DNA from: Brachybacterium squillarum M-6-3
GTDB lineage: Bacteria; Actinomycetota; Actinomycetes; Actinomycetales; Dermabacteraceae
Reading direction: 5' to 3'
Length of the DNA stretch: 64,000 bases
Assembly: GCF_000225825.1 (NCBI RefSeq)
Contig: NZ_AGBX01000001.1
Coordinates: 1,240,001 to 1,304,000 of the forward strand
Positions 43,841 to 52,603 of this stretch are shown piece by piece (within the stretch, counting starts at the first letter, position 1; each line of letters starts with the position of its first letter). A program made the translations under genes and the position numbers. The notes beneath the pieces were generated by a model. It ran no database searches. It saw nothing but the letters and a program-made list of their open reading frames with translations, and was not told the DNA's origin.

Positions 43841-46276
43841 ATGACGCCGACTCCCCTGCCGCAGTCCCGACGCCCTCTGTCCGCCGCCACGACGTCCCGT
43901 CCCCGGCGGCGCAGTCTCCTCGGGGGCGGCGCCCTCGCCGTCGGCGCCGCGCTCGGCCTCTCCTCCTGCGACGACATCGGGGAGATCGGCGGCGGGACCA
44001 CCGGAGCTCTCGCCGCCGACGTCCCCCTCACGCTGACACCCTTCACCACAGAGGGCTCCCTGGTCTCGCCCCACCCGGCCCTGACCAGCTTCCGGGGCGT
44101 CATGGTCGGCGACACGAACGCCCCGGCGGCGCTGGCCACGCTCGAGCAGTCCTTGGAGCTGCGCGTCGCGGTCATCCGCGCGGACTCCGAGGACGTCACC
44201 GACCTCCCCGTCGATCCCACGACGATCGACACCACTGTCGACGAGAGCCCCGAACGGGTCCGGGTCTACGCCCGCCGCATCGTCGAGGACCGGCACGTGG
44301 TCACCATGCACACCTCGACCACTCTGGACGACTGGGAGTCCCTCGACCTCGAGGGTGAGCACCTCCACCGCGTGAGCGCCGCGGGCGACGGCCTGCTCGT
44401 CCTGGGCCGGTACGCCCACCAGCTCCGGATCATCGACGTCGCCGACGACGGAGCCCTCACCGAGCTCGAGCCCGTGTCGATCCCGGAGCAGCAGGACTGG
44501 TACATCAACCACATCGCACGGATCGAGCAGACCATCACGCTCCTGGTGAACATCGAGACCGCGACGGAGTCGTGGGCCCCGCACACCATTGCCAGCACCG
44601 ACGGCGGGGCCACCTGGTCGGATCCTGTGGCCCTTCCGACCTCGGGCGACAGCACCGACGCCGGGTTCCTCGTCTCGGTCGGCTCGGAGCTCGTGGCCAT
44701 CGGCACCCATCGGCAGGCCCCCAGCTGGGACGAGGACGGTCCACGGTCCACGCGACCCGTCGCGTGGAGCAGCACGGACGGGTCCACCTTCGAGCAGCAG
44801 GAGATCCCGCTGCCCACCTTCGGGCTGGAGAACTGGGTCTACGAAGGTCCGGGCGAGGTCGCCGCCGACAGCCCGGTGGACTTCCTTAGGGTCGAGGCCG
44901 GGGCGCCGGTGCGGAGCACCGCCGGCGACGAGCTGTACCTCGCCGTGACGTTCTACGACGACTGCCGCGTCGCCACCCGTTCCGTGGAGGGGGAGTGGAC
45001 CGTCTCCGACAAGGTCGATGGCGTGTTCGCCTCGGACTCGGTCGCGAGTGCCGTGGCATCGCCCGGGGGAGCCGTCGTCAGCACCCGCACCTCGATCGAC
45101 CAGCGGGCCGGTGAGAACGCCTTCGTCCCCATTGTCGACATCGTGACGCCGCTGAACCTGGATGTGGATCGAGCCGGGTTCATCGGGAAGTTGTCCGCCA
45201 TGGTGGAGCGGAGCGGGTGGCGGCAGTCCCGATCCGACCAGCGACTGCACTCGGTCGAGGTCTTCGAGAGGAGCGGGGTCGCCCTCGACGGGGACAAGCT
45301 GGTGGAGGGCGGGGACCTCGACGAGACCCTGGCCCGGGAGCGGACCTCGTGGGTGCTCCAGCCCAGCGCGGAGGTGGGGTTCGTGATCAGCCGTCCCGAG
45401 GTCGACGGTTCGGCCGCCGGGGTGGCCGGCGAGGTGAGCATCGAGGGAGGCGACTGGCAGGAGATGACGGGGCTGCCCGAGGAGGGATCCCTCTCCGTGA
45501 GCGAACCCTTCTGGGACGGGGAGCGGTTCCTCCTGCCGATCAGCGCCGATGAGGAGGACGGCGACGCGACGATTCACCGTGGGCGGATCTTCGCCTCTCC
45601 GGACGGCGTGACCTGGGCCGATGCGGAGGAGAGCATCGACCTGGACGCCATCAGCGACGGTCTCGCCGACCACGGGAGCAGGATCGTCGGCATCGGGGAG
45701 ATCGACGGCACCCTCATCGGTGTGGGCTGGGTCCGGTCCGGCGACGACGAGAGACGCTCGGCCACCTTCGTGCGCGGCGACTCCGGGTGGACCGCTCAGG
45801 TGGTGGACGGGGAGTCCCTCGAGTACACCTTCAGCCAGGTGGTCCCCGTCCCCGACGGACTGCTCGCCATGCAGCAGGGGCCCGGAATCGGCCTCCGCCA
45901 TTGGACGATCGCTGCGGACGGCACGGCGAGCGAGGCGTACCGGACGAGCCACGCCGAGCAGCGGGCCCTCCCGCTCGACCTCGGCGGTGGAGCGCTGCTG
46001 GCCTGGGGAACCCTCGATCGCGCGGCAGATGCCCCGGGCGGTGACGAGGTGCAGGTGGGTGTCGGCAGTTGCCTCTGGGCCAGCGCCGACGGCGGGGAGA
46101 CGTGGGGTGCCACGTTGGTCCCCGGTCAGAACGGTCGGTTCTGCGACATGGGACTGCTGTACGACGGCGACGACGTGGTGGCCTTCGTGGAGGACCCCGA
46201 GACCCCGCACGCCTACCGGATCGCCGGGGCACGGGCGCAGGTCCTCGGGGAGGACTCCGCAAGCGACGGCGGCTGA
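43841..46276 (+). CDS. Asp-box beta-propeller lipoprotein of unknown role
   Basis: This 811-residue protein begins with a twin-arginine signal (RPRRRSLLGGGALAVGAALG) and lipobox LSSC, so it should be a surface lipoprotein. Repeated Asp-box-like motifs (ASTDGGATW, SSTDGSTF, ASPDGVTW, ASADGGETW) suggest a sialidase-like or BNR beta-propeller. I see no sialidase active-site pattern (no FRIP-type Arg triad), so enzymatic activity is not implied. A TCGGAT hexamer 6 nt before the ATG suggests leaderless translation. A decayed paralogue lies immediately upstream. Confidence 0.8.
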   Translation: MTPTPLPQSRRPLSAATTSRPRRRSLLGGGALAVGAALGLSSCDDIGEIGGGTTGALAADVPLTLTPFTTEGSLVSPHPALTSFRGVMVGDTNAPAALATLEQSLELRVAVIRADSEDVTDLPVDPTTIDTTVDESPERVRVYARRIVEDRHVVTMHTSTTLDDWESLDLEGEHLHRVSAAGDGLLVLGRYAHQLRIIDVADDGALTELEPVSIPEQQDWYINHIARIEQTITLLVNIETATESWAPHTIASTDGGATWSDPVALPTSGDSTDAGFLVSVGSELVAIGTHRQAPSWDEDGPRSTRPVAWSSTDGSTFEQQEIPLPTFGLENWVYEGPGEVAADSPVDFLRVEAGAPVRSTAGDELYLAVTFYDDCRVATRSVEGEWTVSDKVDGVFASDSVASAVASPGGAVVSTRTSIDQRAGENAFVPIVDIVTPLNLDVDRAGFIGKLSAMVERSGWRQSRSDQRLHSVEVFERSGVALDGDKLVEGGDLDETLARERTSWVLQPSAEVGFVISRPEVDGSAAGVAGEVSIEGGDWQEMTGLPEEGSLSVSEPFWDGERFLLPISADEEDGDATIHRGRIFASPDGVTWADAEESIDLDAISDGLADHGSRIVGIGEIDGTLIGVGWVRSGDDERRSATFVRGDSGWTAQVVDGESLEYTFSQVVPVPDGLLAMQQGPGIGLRHWTIAADGTASEAYRTSHAEQRALPLDLGGGALLAWGTLDRAADAPGGDEVQVGVGSCLWASADGGETWGATLVPGQNGRFCDMGLLYDGDDVVAFVEDPETPHAYRIAGARAQVLGEDSASDGG

Positions 46277-46286
46277 CCCTCGCCGA

Positions 46287-46292
46287 TACCCT
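46287..46292 (+). promoter_or_regulatory. -10 box, leaderless type
   Basis: TACCCT, 6 nt before ATG 46299. Confidence 0.5.
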
Positions 46293-46298
46293 CGGGTG

Positions 46299-46688
46299 AT
46301 GAGCACCCGCGACGACGCCCCGCGACCCGCCACCGGCACCCGCCTGTTCCTCACCGCGCTGTTCGGCGGGATGGGCGTGCTGCACTTCGCGCAGCCCGAG
46401 CACTTCGACCGGATCGTGCCGCGGGCGCTGCCCGGCGAGGCCCGCCGCTACACCGAGGCCTCCGGGGTCGCCGAGCTGGTCGTGGCCGGTCTGCTCACCG
46501 TGCCCCGCACCCGGAGGCTCGGCGGGCTCGCCGGCACCGCCCTGGCCGTGGCCGTGTTCCCCGCGAACCTGCAGATGGCCTGGGACTGGCGGCACGAGGC
46601 GCCGCGGAAGCGCGCGATCGCCTGGGGGCGACTCCCGGTCCAGGGCCTGCTCATCGTGCAGACCCTGCGGGTCGCCCGCCGCGGCTGA
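46299..46688 (+). CDS. Small DoxX-like membrane protein
   Basis: This 129-residue protein has DoxX-like helices: GTRLFLTALFGGMGVLHFAQPEHFDRIVP, then YTEASGVAELVVAGLLTVP, and LAGTALAVAVFPANLQMAWDW. DoxX-family proteins of this size are quinone-linked or thiol-homeostasis membrane proteins in some cases, but the role here is unknown. The start ATG is 23 bp after the lipoprotein stop. The leaderless-type -10 box suggests its own promoter. Confidence 0.8.
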   Translation: MSTRDDAPRPATGTRLFLTALFGGMGVLHFAQPEHFDRIVPRALPGEARRYTEASGVAELVVAGLLTVPRTRRLGGLAGTALAVAVFPANLQMAWDWRHEAPRKRAIAWGRLPVQGLLIVQTLRVARRG

Positions 46689-46701
46689 TCCCTGACATGC
46701 A

Positions 46702-46737
46702 GGAGGGCCCCGGACCGTGAACGGTCCGGGGCCCTCC
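46702..46737. terminator. Bidirectional hairpin terminator, 17-bp perfect stem
   Basis: Arms 46702-46718 and 46721-46737 pair fully (GGAGGGCCCCGGACCGT on the left) around a 2-nt gap. It lies between the DoxX-like gene and the convergent oxidoreductase gene and can serve both. There is no U-tract. Confidence 0.88.
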
Positions 46738-46753
46738 CACTGCGCGCGTCGGC

Positions 46754-47680
46754 TCAGCTCTCGCTGACGCGGATCGCGATCTTGCCGCGGGTGTGCCCGT
46801 CCATCGAGGCGCGGAAGGCGTCGGCCGCCTCGGTCAGCGGGAAGCTGCGCGCCACGTCCACGGTGAGCACGCCCTCGTCGACCAGCTCCGCGAGGACGGC
46901 CAGGTCCTCCGGGTCGTGGCGCACCCAGATCGACTGGCCGCCGTGCTCCAGCACGGAGGGGTCGGTGATCGAGGCGTGGCGGCCGCCGTCGGCCAGCACC
47001 GCGAGGGTCTGCTCGAGCACCCCGCCGACGAAGTCCGCGACCGCGTCCACGCCCTCCGGGGCGAGCGCCCGCACCTGCTCCACGAGGCCCTCCCCGTAGG
47101 TGACGGGCTCGGCGCCCAGCTCGCGCAGGCGATCCGCGTTCGCCGCGGAGGCGGAGCCGATGACGCGGGCGCCCAGGTGGCGGGCGATCTGCACGGCGAA
47201 GGAGCCGACGCCGCCGGAGGCCGCGTGGATCAGCACGGTCGAGCCCTCGCCGACGCCCAGCCGGGCCAGGGTCTGGTAGGCGGTGAGGCCCGCGAGCGGC
47301 AGCGCGGCGGCCTGCTCCCAGCTCAGCGAGGCGGGCTTGCGGGCCAGGGTCCGCACCGGCAGCGTCATCTGCTCGGCGAGGGAGCCCTCGCCCACGCGGT
47401 CCTTGCGGCCGTAGGCCATGACCTCGTCGCCCACCTGCAGCTCGGGCACGTCCAGGCCGACCGCCTCGACCACGCCGGCGACGTCCCAGCCCGGCACGAC
47501 GGGGAAGTCCACGTTCATGATCGGATCGAGGTAGCCCTGCATGATCTTCCAGTCCACGGGGTTCACGCCCGCGGCGCGCACGGCGATGCGCACCTCCGCG
47601 GGGCCCACCTTCGGGGTCTCGCGATCGGTGAGGGACAGGACGCTGGGGTCGCCGTACTCGGCGTAGGTGATGGCCTTCAT
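46754..47680 (-). CDS. NADP-dependent quinone-oxidoreductase-like MDR enzyme
   Basis: This 308-residue medium-chain dehydrogenase/reductase has VNPVDWKIMQGYL and VPGWDVAGVVEAVG in the N-terminal GroES-like domain and the NADP site LIHAASGGVGSFAVQIARHLGARVIG. It lacks the Zn-binding Cys cluster, as in quinone oxidoreductase/enoyl reductase types. ATG 47680 is chosen over an upstream start because it begins the family pattern (MKAITYAEYGDP). It is 60 bp downstream of the amidohydrolase gene on the same strand and may share its mRNA. Confidence 0.9.
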   Translation of the reverse strand: MKAITYAEYGDPSVLSLTDRETPKVGPAEVRIAVRAAGVNPVDWKIMQGYLDPIMNVDFPVVPGWDVAGVVEAVGLDVPELQVGDEVMAYGRKDRVGEGSLAEQMTLPVRTLARKPASLSWEQAAALPLAGLTAYQTLARLGVGEGSTVLIHAASGGVGSFAVQIARHLGARVIGSASAANADRLRELGAEPVTYGEGLVEQVRALAPEGVDAVADFVGGVLEQTLAVLADGGRHASITDPSVLEHGGQSIWVRHDPEDLAVLAELVDEGVLTVDVARSFPLTEAADAFRASMDGHTRGKIAIRVSES

Positions 47681-47740
47681 GCCCGCCGCAACGTCGCGAT
47701 CCGGCGGTGGCATTCCGGCTGCGGCGAACAGCGACGCGGG

Positions 47741-49252
47741 TCACGCGCAGCGGGTGGCGGCGAGCTCCCCCGCCACCACGGTCGCCAGCGGCCGCACCGC
47801 TCGCAGCCGTGCCGCGGCCTCCCGTGCCGCCTGCTCGAGCATCAGCCCGTCCGCCCCGCACGGCACGGGGGCGAAGACGTCCTCCTCCAGCAGCACCACG
47901 TCCGCCTGGCCGCCCACCCGCAGCGCGGGCACGCCGTCGGTGGAGGCGGCGAGCGCCTCGGCCGGCTGCAGCTGCTGGGCCGGGAACCAGGCCTCGCGGG
48001 CGTCGGCGCTACGGTGCACGGCCGCGGCCATCGCCAGCCACGGGTCGACGGGGGCGACGGGGGAGTCGGAGCCCATCAGCAGCGCCACCCCCGCGTCCTG
48101 CAGGTCCCGCAGGCGGTACGACTCGGCGGCGTGCTCCGGCCACACCTCCTCGGTGGGGTCGCGGTCGTCCAGCAGGTGCGCCGGCTGCACGGAGGCGCGC
48201 ATCCCGAGCGCCGCCATCCGTGCCACGTCCTCGTCGGCCAGCAGCTGCGCATGCTCGATCCGACCCGCCGACCCGTGGGCGGCGAAGGCGTCCAGCACCA
48301 CCCCCACCGCCGCGTCGCCGATGGCGTGCACCGCCGCCCCGAGCCCGCGTTCGGCGGCTCGCGACAGCAGTGCGACCAGGTCCTCCGCCACTTCGGAGAG
48401 CACCCCGTAGCCGCCGCCGAGCGGATGCGCATCGGGCTGGCCGGAAAAGGCGTAGGGGTGGCGGCAGTAGGCCGAGCGGGAGCCCAGGGAGCCGTCGGCG
48501 ATCACCTTCAGCGGTCCCATCGTGACCAGGCCGTCCGAGCCGAGCGGGGTGCCGCTCGGGCCGGGCACGGCCTCCAGGCCGGAGGCGTAGGTCGCGGTGC
48601 GCACCCGCATCCGCGCCTCGCGCCCCTGCCAGAGCCGCCAGTTCGTCGCCCACTCCATGTCGGTCAGGCCCACCACGCCGCGGGCCAGGGCGTCCTGCTG
48701 CATCCGGGTGACGCCGGCCTCGAGGTCGCGGCTGACGCCCGGCAGGTCGTCCAGATGGGCGACCGCGTCGAACCACTCGTCCTCGGCGACGATGCCGCGC
48801 CGCGGCGCGAGGCCCAGCCCGGCCAGGGCCGCCGAGTTCATCCAGGCGTGGTGCGCGTCCCCGCCGATCAGCACGACAGGGCGGCGCTCGCCGGTGACGG
48901 CGTCCAGGGCCGCGACGGTCGGCTCCCCGGCCATGTCCACCAGGCGGTGGCCGAAGCCGACCAGCGCGTCCGGGCCGTCCCCGCGCTGCTGCAGGGCCGC
49001 GTGGAGGTGGCGCAGCATCTCGTCCACCGAGGCGATGCCGGCGGTGTCCAGCCGGGCATACCCCTGGGCGGTCTGGCCCACGTGCACGTGGTGGTCCCAC
49101 AGCCCCGGGATCGCGAGCGCCCCGCCCGCCTCGTGCACGGCCTCGCCGGCGTGGGCGGGCAGGCCGGGGCCGATCTCCGCGATTACGCCGTCGCGCAGGC
49201 GCAGGGAGGTGACGGCGGAGGAGCCGGGCAGGGTGACGTCTCGCAGCAGCAC
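47741..49252 (-). CDS. Metal-dependent amidohydrolase, YtcJ-like
   Basis: This 503-residue enzyme has the amidohydrolase-3 layout: PGLWDHHVHVGQ (metal-binding HxH), GGDAHHAWMNSAALAGLGL, MGPLKVIADGSLGSRSA, AVHAIGDAAVGVVLDAF, RIEHAQLLADED and LMGSDSPVAPVDPW (final Asp ligand). Family members hydrolyse amides or esters of diverse small molecules; the substrate is unknown. GTG 49252 is 6 nt after TAGGCT. Confidence 0.88.
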   Translation of the reverse strand: MLLRDVTLPGSSAVTSLRLRDGVIAEIGPGLPAHAGEAVHEAGGALAIPGLWDHHVHVGQTAQGYARLDTAGIASVDEMLRHLHAALQQRGDGPDALVGFGHRLVDMAGEPTVAALDAVTGERRPVVLIGGDAHHAWMNSAALAGLGLAPRRGIVAEDEWFDAVAHLDDLPGVSRDLEAGVTRMQQDALARGVVGLTDMEWATNWRLWQGREARMRVRTATYASGLEAVPGPSGTPLGSDGLVTMGPLKVIADGSLGSRSAYCRHPYAFSGQPDAHPLGGGYGVLSEVAEDLVALLSRAAERGLGAAVHAIGDAAVGVVLDAFAAHGSAGRIEHAQLLADEDVARMAALGMRASVQPAHLLDDRDPTEEVWPEHAAESYRLRDLQDAGVALLMGSDSPVAPVDPWLAMAAAVHRSADAREAWFPAQQLQPAEALAASTDGVPALRVGGQADVVLLEEDVFAPVPCGADGLMLEQAAREAAARLRAVRPLATVVAGELAATRCA

Positions 49253-49258
49253 CCGCCG

Positions 49259-49264
49259 AGCCTA
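49259..49264 (-). promoter_or_regulatory. -10 box, leaderless type (amidohydrolase)
   Basis: Minus strand TAGGCT, 6 nt before GTG 49252. Confidence 0.55.
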
Positions 49265-49281
49265 TCCAGCCCCGCCCCGTA

Positions 49282-49351
49282 CACAGACCTGGCTGTGGTG
49301 GTAGGCAACGTGCACATATGCAGGCTGCCTACCACCACAGCCAGGTCTGTG
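49282..49351. repeat. 26-bp perfect inverted repeat between divergent genes
   Basis: Arms 49282-49307 and 49326-49351 are fully complementary, with CACAGACCTGGCTGTGG at the outer left. The 18-nt loop contains TGCA-CATA-TGCA. It begins 18 bp upstream of the amidohydrolase -10 box and lies 107 bp before the ABC gene, where no transcript ends, so it is not a plain terminator. Confidence 0.9.
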
Positions 49352-49383
49352 CACGGTCCCTCTCCCCTCCGTGCTCCCGGAGC

Positions 49384-49399
49384 CATGACAGCTGTCATG
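49384..49399. promoter_or_regulatory. 16-bp perfect palindrome, candidate operator
   Basis: CATGACAGCTGTCATG lies about 60 bp upstream of the ABC ATPase start. Palindromes of this type are bound by LuxR/NarL-type response regulators controlling ABC transporters; the one at 52600 is the obvious candidate. Confidence 0.55.
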
Positions 49400-49457
49400 A
49401 CGCCTCCGTGACGACGCCCCCTGGGGGCACCACCCGGCCGCGCCGCAGGCTGGAGCC

Positions 49458-50381
49458 ATGAACACCACCGGCCCCGCCACCCCCGCCATCGAGATCCGCG
49501 ACCTGGTCAAGTCCTTCGGCGAGCTGACGGCCGTCGACCACCTCGACCTTTCCGTCCCCCGCGGCCAGATGCTCGCCCTGCTCGGCCCCAACGGCGCCGG
49601 CAAGTCCACCACCACCGAGATGATCCTCGGCATCACCGCCCCCAGCTCCGGCAGCGTGCAGGTCGCCGGGATGAGCCCCGCCAAGGCCGCCCAGCAGGGA
49701 CTGGTGGGGGCGATGCTGCAGAACGGCGCCCTCCTGGAGGACGTCCCCGTGCGGTCCATGCTCTCCCTGGTCGCCGGCGTCTGCGCGCACCCGCTGCCCC
49801 TGGACGACGTGATCGAGCGCGCCGACATCGCCCCGCTGCTGCGCCGCAACACCTCCAAGCTCTCCGGCGGCGAGGCCCAGCGGGTGCGCTTCGCCCTCGC
49901 CCTGCTGCCCGACCCCGAGGTGATGCTGCTGGACGAGCCCACCGTCGCGATGGACGTCGAGACCCGCCGCCGCTTCTGGGAGCGCATGCGGGCCGTCGCC
50001 GCCGAGGGCCGCACCATCGTCTTCGCCACCCACTACCTCGAGGAGGCCGACCAGCAGGCCGCCCGCGTCGTGGTCATGGACCGCGGCCGGGTGGTCGCCG
50101 ACGGCACCGGCGCCGAGATCAAGTCCCGCATCGGCGGCCGTGCCATCACCCTCGTCCCCCTCGACGGACCCGAGACGGTGGACGACCTGGCCCGCCTGGC
50201 CGGCGTCACCTCGGTGGACCTCCTCGAGGACGGCCGGCTGCACCTCTCCTCCCGGGACTCCGACGCCACCCTCGCGGCGCTGTTCGCCCCCGGCGGGCCG
50301 GGCGCCGAGGGCAGGGTCCGCGACCTCGCGGTCTCCCAGCCCAGCCTCGAAGAGGCCTTCGTCCAGCTCACAAGCCACTGA
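49458..50381 (+). CDS. ABC transporter ATP-binding protein (DrrA-like)
   Basis: This 307-residue ATPase has Walker A GPNGAGKST (near residue 42), the signature LSGGEAQRV (near 136), Walker B VMLLDEPTVAMD and the H-loop FATHYLEEAD. The C-terminal extension of about 85 residues is usual in DrrA/CcmA-type export ATPases. It pairs with the permease 33 bp downstream; the module probably exports a lipophilic compound or antibiotic. Confidence 0.95.
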   Translation: MNTTGPATPAIEIRDLVKSFGELTAVDHLDLSVPRGQMLALLGPNGAGKSTTTEMILGITAPSSGSVQVAGMSPAKAAQQGLVGAMLQNGALLEDVPVRSMLSLVAGVCAHPLPLDDVIERADIAPLLRRNTSKLSGGEAQRVRFALALLPDPEVMLLDEPTVAMDVETRRRFWERMRAVAAEGRTIVFATHYLEEADQQAARVVVMDRGRVVADGTGAEIKSRIGGRAITLVPLDGPETVDDLARLAGVTSVDLLEDGRLHLSSRDSDATLAALFAPGGPGAEGRVRDLAVSQPSLEEAFVQLTSH

Positions 50382-50414
50382 CCCCCACACCCCACCCCTG
50401 TCCAGGAGGACGCC

Positions 50415-51251
50415 ATGACCACCGCCGACCTGACCTCAGCCGACCGCACCACCCTCGTCCCCAGCTCGCCCGCCGAGCGACCCTCGCGGCCCCGGGTCTC
50501 CGACACCCGCCGCACCATTCGCTACACGGGCATGACCACGGTGCTCACCCTCCGCAACGGCATGTTCGTGTTCTTCACGGTGGCGCTGCCGATCATCATG
50601 TTCCTGCTGCTGGACGCGATGTACGGGGACTACAGCGCCGGGGACGCCACCGTCGGCGCCGTGCTGATGACCAACATGGCGGCCTACGGCGGCCTCGGTG
50701 CGGCGCTGAACGCCGGCTCGATGATCCAACTGGAGCGGGCGAGCGGCTGGCTCCGTCAGCTCACGGTGGCCGGGCTGACCCCCCGCAGCTTCGTGATCGG
50801 CAAGCTGGTCGCCGCGATGGTCGTGGTGCTGCCCGCGCTGATCGGTGTGTTCCTCGCCGGTGTGCTGGTGGCCGGGGTGGAGCTGACCTGGCCCGTCGCC
50901 CTGCGCACCCTCGGCCTGCTGTGGATCGCGATGCTGCCGCTGGTGCTGCTGGGCCTGGCCATCGGCCTCGCGCTCAAGCCCAGCGCCGTCAGCGCCGTGA
51001 CCACCATCGGCTCCCTGCTGCTGGCCCTGCTCGGCGGCCTCTGGTTCCCGCTGGAGATGTTCCCCGACTGGACCCTCACCGTCTCCCGCCTCACCCCCAC
51101 CTACTGGGTCGGACAGCTCGGCTCCTGGGGCATCGGCGCCGGCGAGGGATCGCTGATGGCCCTGGCGGTGCTGGGCGGCTGGACTCTCGGGCTCGGCCTG
51201 CTGTGCGCGCTGCTGCTGCGCCGCGCCACCCGCGCCGCCTCCCGGCGCTGA
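50415..51251 (+). CDS. ABC-2 type transporter permease
   Basis: This 278-residue protein has six hydrophobic segments and the ABC-2 pattern: MFVFFTVALPIIMFLLLDAMYG, RASGWLRQLTVAGLTPRSFVIGKLVAAMVVVLPALIGV, and LALLGGLWFPLEMFPDWTLTVSRLTPTYWVGQL. It follows the ATPase gene with AGGAGG in front and is the membrane half of the exporter. Confidence 0.93.
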   Translation: MTTADLTSADRTTLVPSSPAERPSRPRVSDTRRTIRYTGMTTVLTLRNGMFVFFTVALPIIMFLLLDAMYGDYSAGDATVGAVLMTNMAAYGGLGAALNAGSMIQLERASGWLRQLTVAGLTPRSFVIGKLVAAMVVVLPALIGVFLAGVLVAGVELTWPVALRTLGLLWIAMLPLVLLGLAIGLALKPSAVSAVTTIGSLLLALLGGLWFPLEMFPDWTLTVSRLTPTYWVGQLGSWGIGAGEGSLMALAVLGGWTLGLGLLCALLLRRATRAASRR

Positions 51252-51373
51252 CCGCGAGCATCCGCTCCGCCCGAGGATCCCGGTGCCCGACCGGGAGCCT
51301 CGGGTCGTCGCCCGGCCTGCCAGAATCACCCCAGCGAGCGTCCCCCGCGGACCCGACCCGGAAGGAGAGCCCC

Positions 51374-52603
51374 GTGCCCCGTCGGCCCTCCCCGCACTTC
51401 CAGGACATCACCGAGCGCCCCCACCCCCTCACGCCGCGCGGCGTGGCACGGGCGGCCGTCGAGTCCCAGGCGATGCTCTACACCGGCCCGCCGCTGCTGT
51501 TCATGCTCTACACGCTGATCCCGGCATGGATCGCCGGGCCGCCGTGGCGCGCCGCGGGCGTCACCGTCCTGGTGCTGGTCTTCGCGCTGCTGTTCCTGGG
51601 CAGCACCGGCATCCGCGCCTACCCGCCGCGGGACCGCCGCCGCTGGCTCGCGGCGAGCTGGCTGATCATGGGCCTGCTGGCCCTGCTGATCGGGCCCGGC
51701 ACGCTCTACCTGGTCATGTACATGCAGATGCTGCACGGCATGCTGCTGCCGCAGCGCTGGGCCCGCCCGACCGTGGTGCTGCTGACGGCGGCCGTGATCA
51801 TCGGCGGTCTGATCAGCGAGAACCTGGTCGCCGTGGTCCTCGCCGCGATGGGCATGGCCCTCGCCATCGGCATCGGCAGCGCCATCGAACGGGACATCCT
51901 GAAGGAGCAGCTGGAGACCGTCGAGCAGCGCAACGCCGTGCTGGCCGTCGCCGCCGAGCGCGAGCGCATCGGACGGGACCTGCACGACATCCTCGGCCAC
52001 TCGCTGACCACCATCACGGTCTCCGCCCAGCTCGCCCAGCGCCTCATCGACGCCGACCCGGAGGCGGCCCGCGCGCAGCTCGCCGAGATCGAGCGCCTCT
52101 CCCGGCAGTCCCTCGCCGACACCCGGGCCACCGCCAGCGGCATGCAGCAGGTGCGGGTCGCCACGGAGGTCGCCTCCGCGCGCAGCGTCCTCGCCGCCGC
52201 CGGGATCGAGCCGGAGGTGCCCGTCGCGCTGCCGGCCCTCGACGAGCAGCGCGCCGAGCTGTTCGGCTACGTCGTGCGCGAGGGCGTCACCAACGTGGTG
52301 CGCCACTCGCGGGCCACGACCTGCACGATCAGCGTGGAGGAGGAGTCCGTGGAGGTCCGCGACGACGGCGTCGGCATCCCCGCGGGGCGCGGCCGCACCG
52401 GGCTGGAGGGTCTGGCCGCCCGGGTCGCCGAGGCCGGGGGTGCGCTGCACGTCGGTCCCGCCGAGGAGCCGGACGGTGCGGGGCCCGGTGCCTCTGACGC
52501 TGCTGCGGCTCGGCCCGGCACGGACCCCTCCCGTCCCGGGACCCGCCTGCTCGCCACGCTCCCCGTCCCCCAGCCCACCCCGACCGTCGGAGGTTCCGCA
52601 TGA
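51374..52603 (+). CDS. Sensor histidine kinase, NarL/DesK-type
   Basis: This 409-residue kinase starts at a GTG after GAAGGAGAG. Four to five membrane helices span about residues 35-150. A HisKA_3 dimerisation domain follows with the phospho-acceptor His in ERIGRDLHDILGHSLTTI, then the HATPase domain with REGVTNVVRHSRA (N-box) and DDGVGIP, GRGRTGLEGLAARV (G-boxes). It has no large extracellular sensor, as in intramembrane-sensing kinases tied to ABC exporters. It overlaps the response regulator gene in an ATGA. Confidence 0.93.
   Translation: MPRRPSPHFQDITERPHPLTPRGVARAAVESQAMLYTGPPLLFMLYTLIPAWIAGPPWRAAGVTVLVLVFALLFLGSTGIRAYPPRDRRRWLAASWLIMGLLALLIGPGTLYLVMYMQMLHGMLLPQRWARPTVVLLTAAVIIGGLISENLVAVVLAAMGMALAIGIGSAIERDILKEQLETVEQRNAVLAVAAERERIGRDLHDILGHSLTTITVSAQLAQRLIDADPEAARAQLAEIERLSRQSLADTRATASGMQQVRVATEVASARSVLAAAGIEPEVPVALPALDEQRAELFGYVVREGVTNVVRHSRATTCTISVEEESVEVRDDGVGIPAGRGRTGLEGLAARVAEAGGALHVGPAEEPDGAGPGASDAAAARPGTDPSRPGTRLLATLPVPQPTPTVGGSA

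Noticed and set aside
43841-46276. Sialidase call for the propeller protein
   Set aside because: Asp boxes are present but the active-site Arg triad and FRIP motif are not seen.
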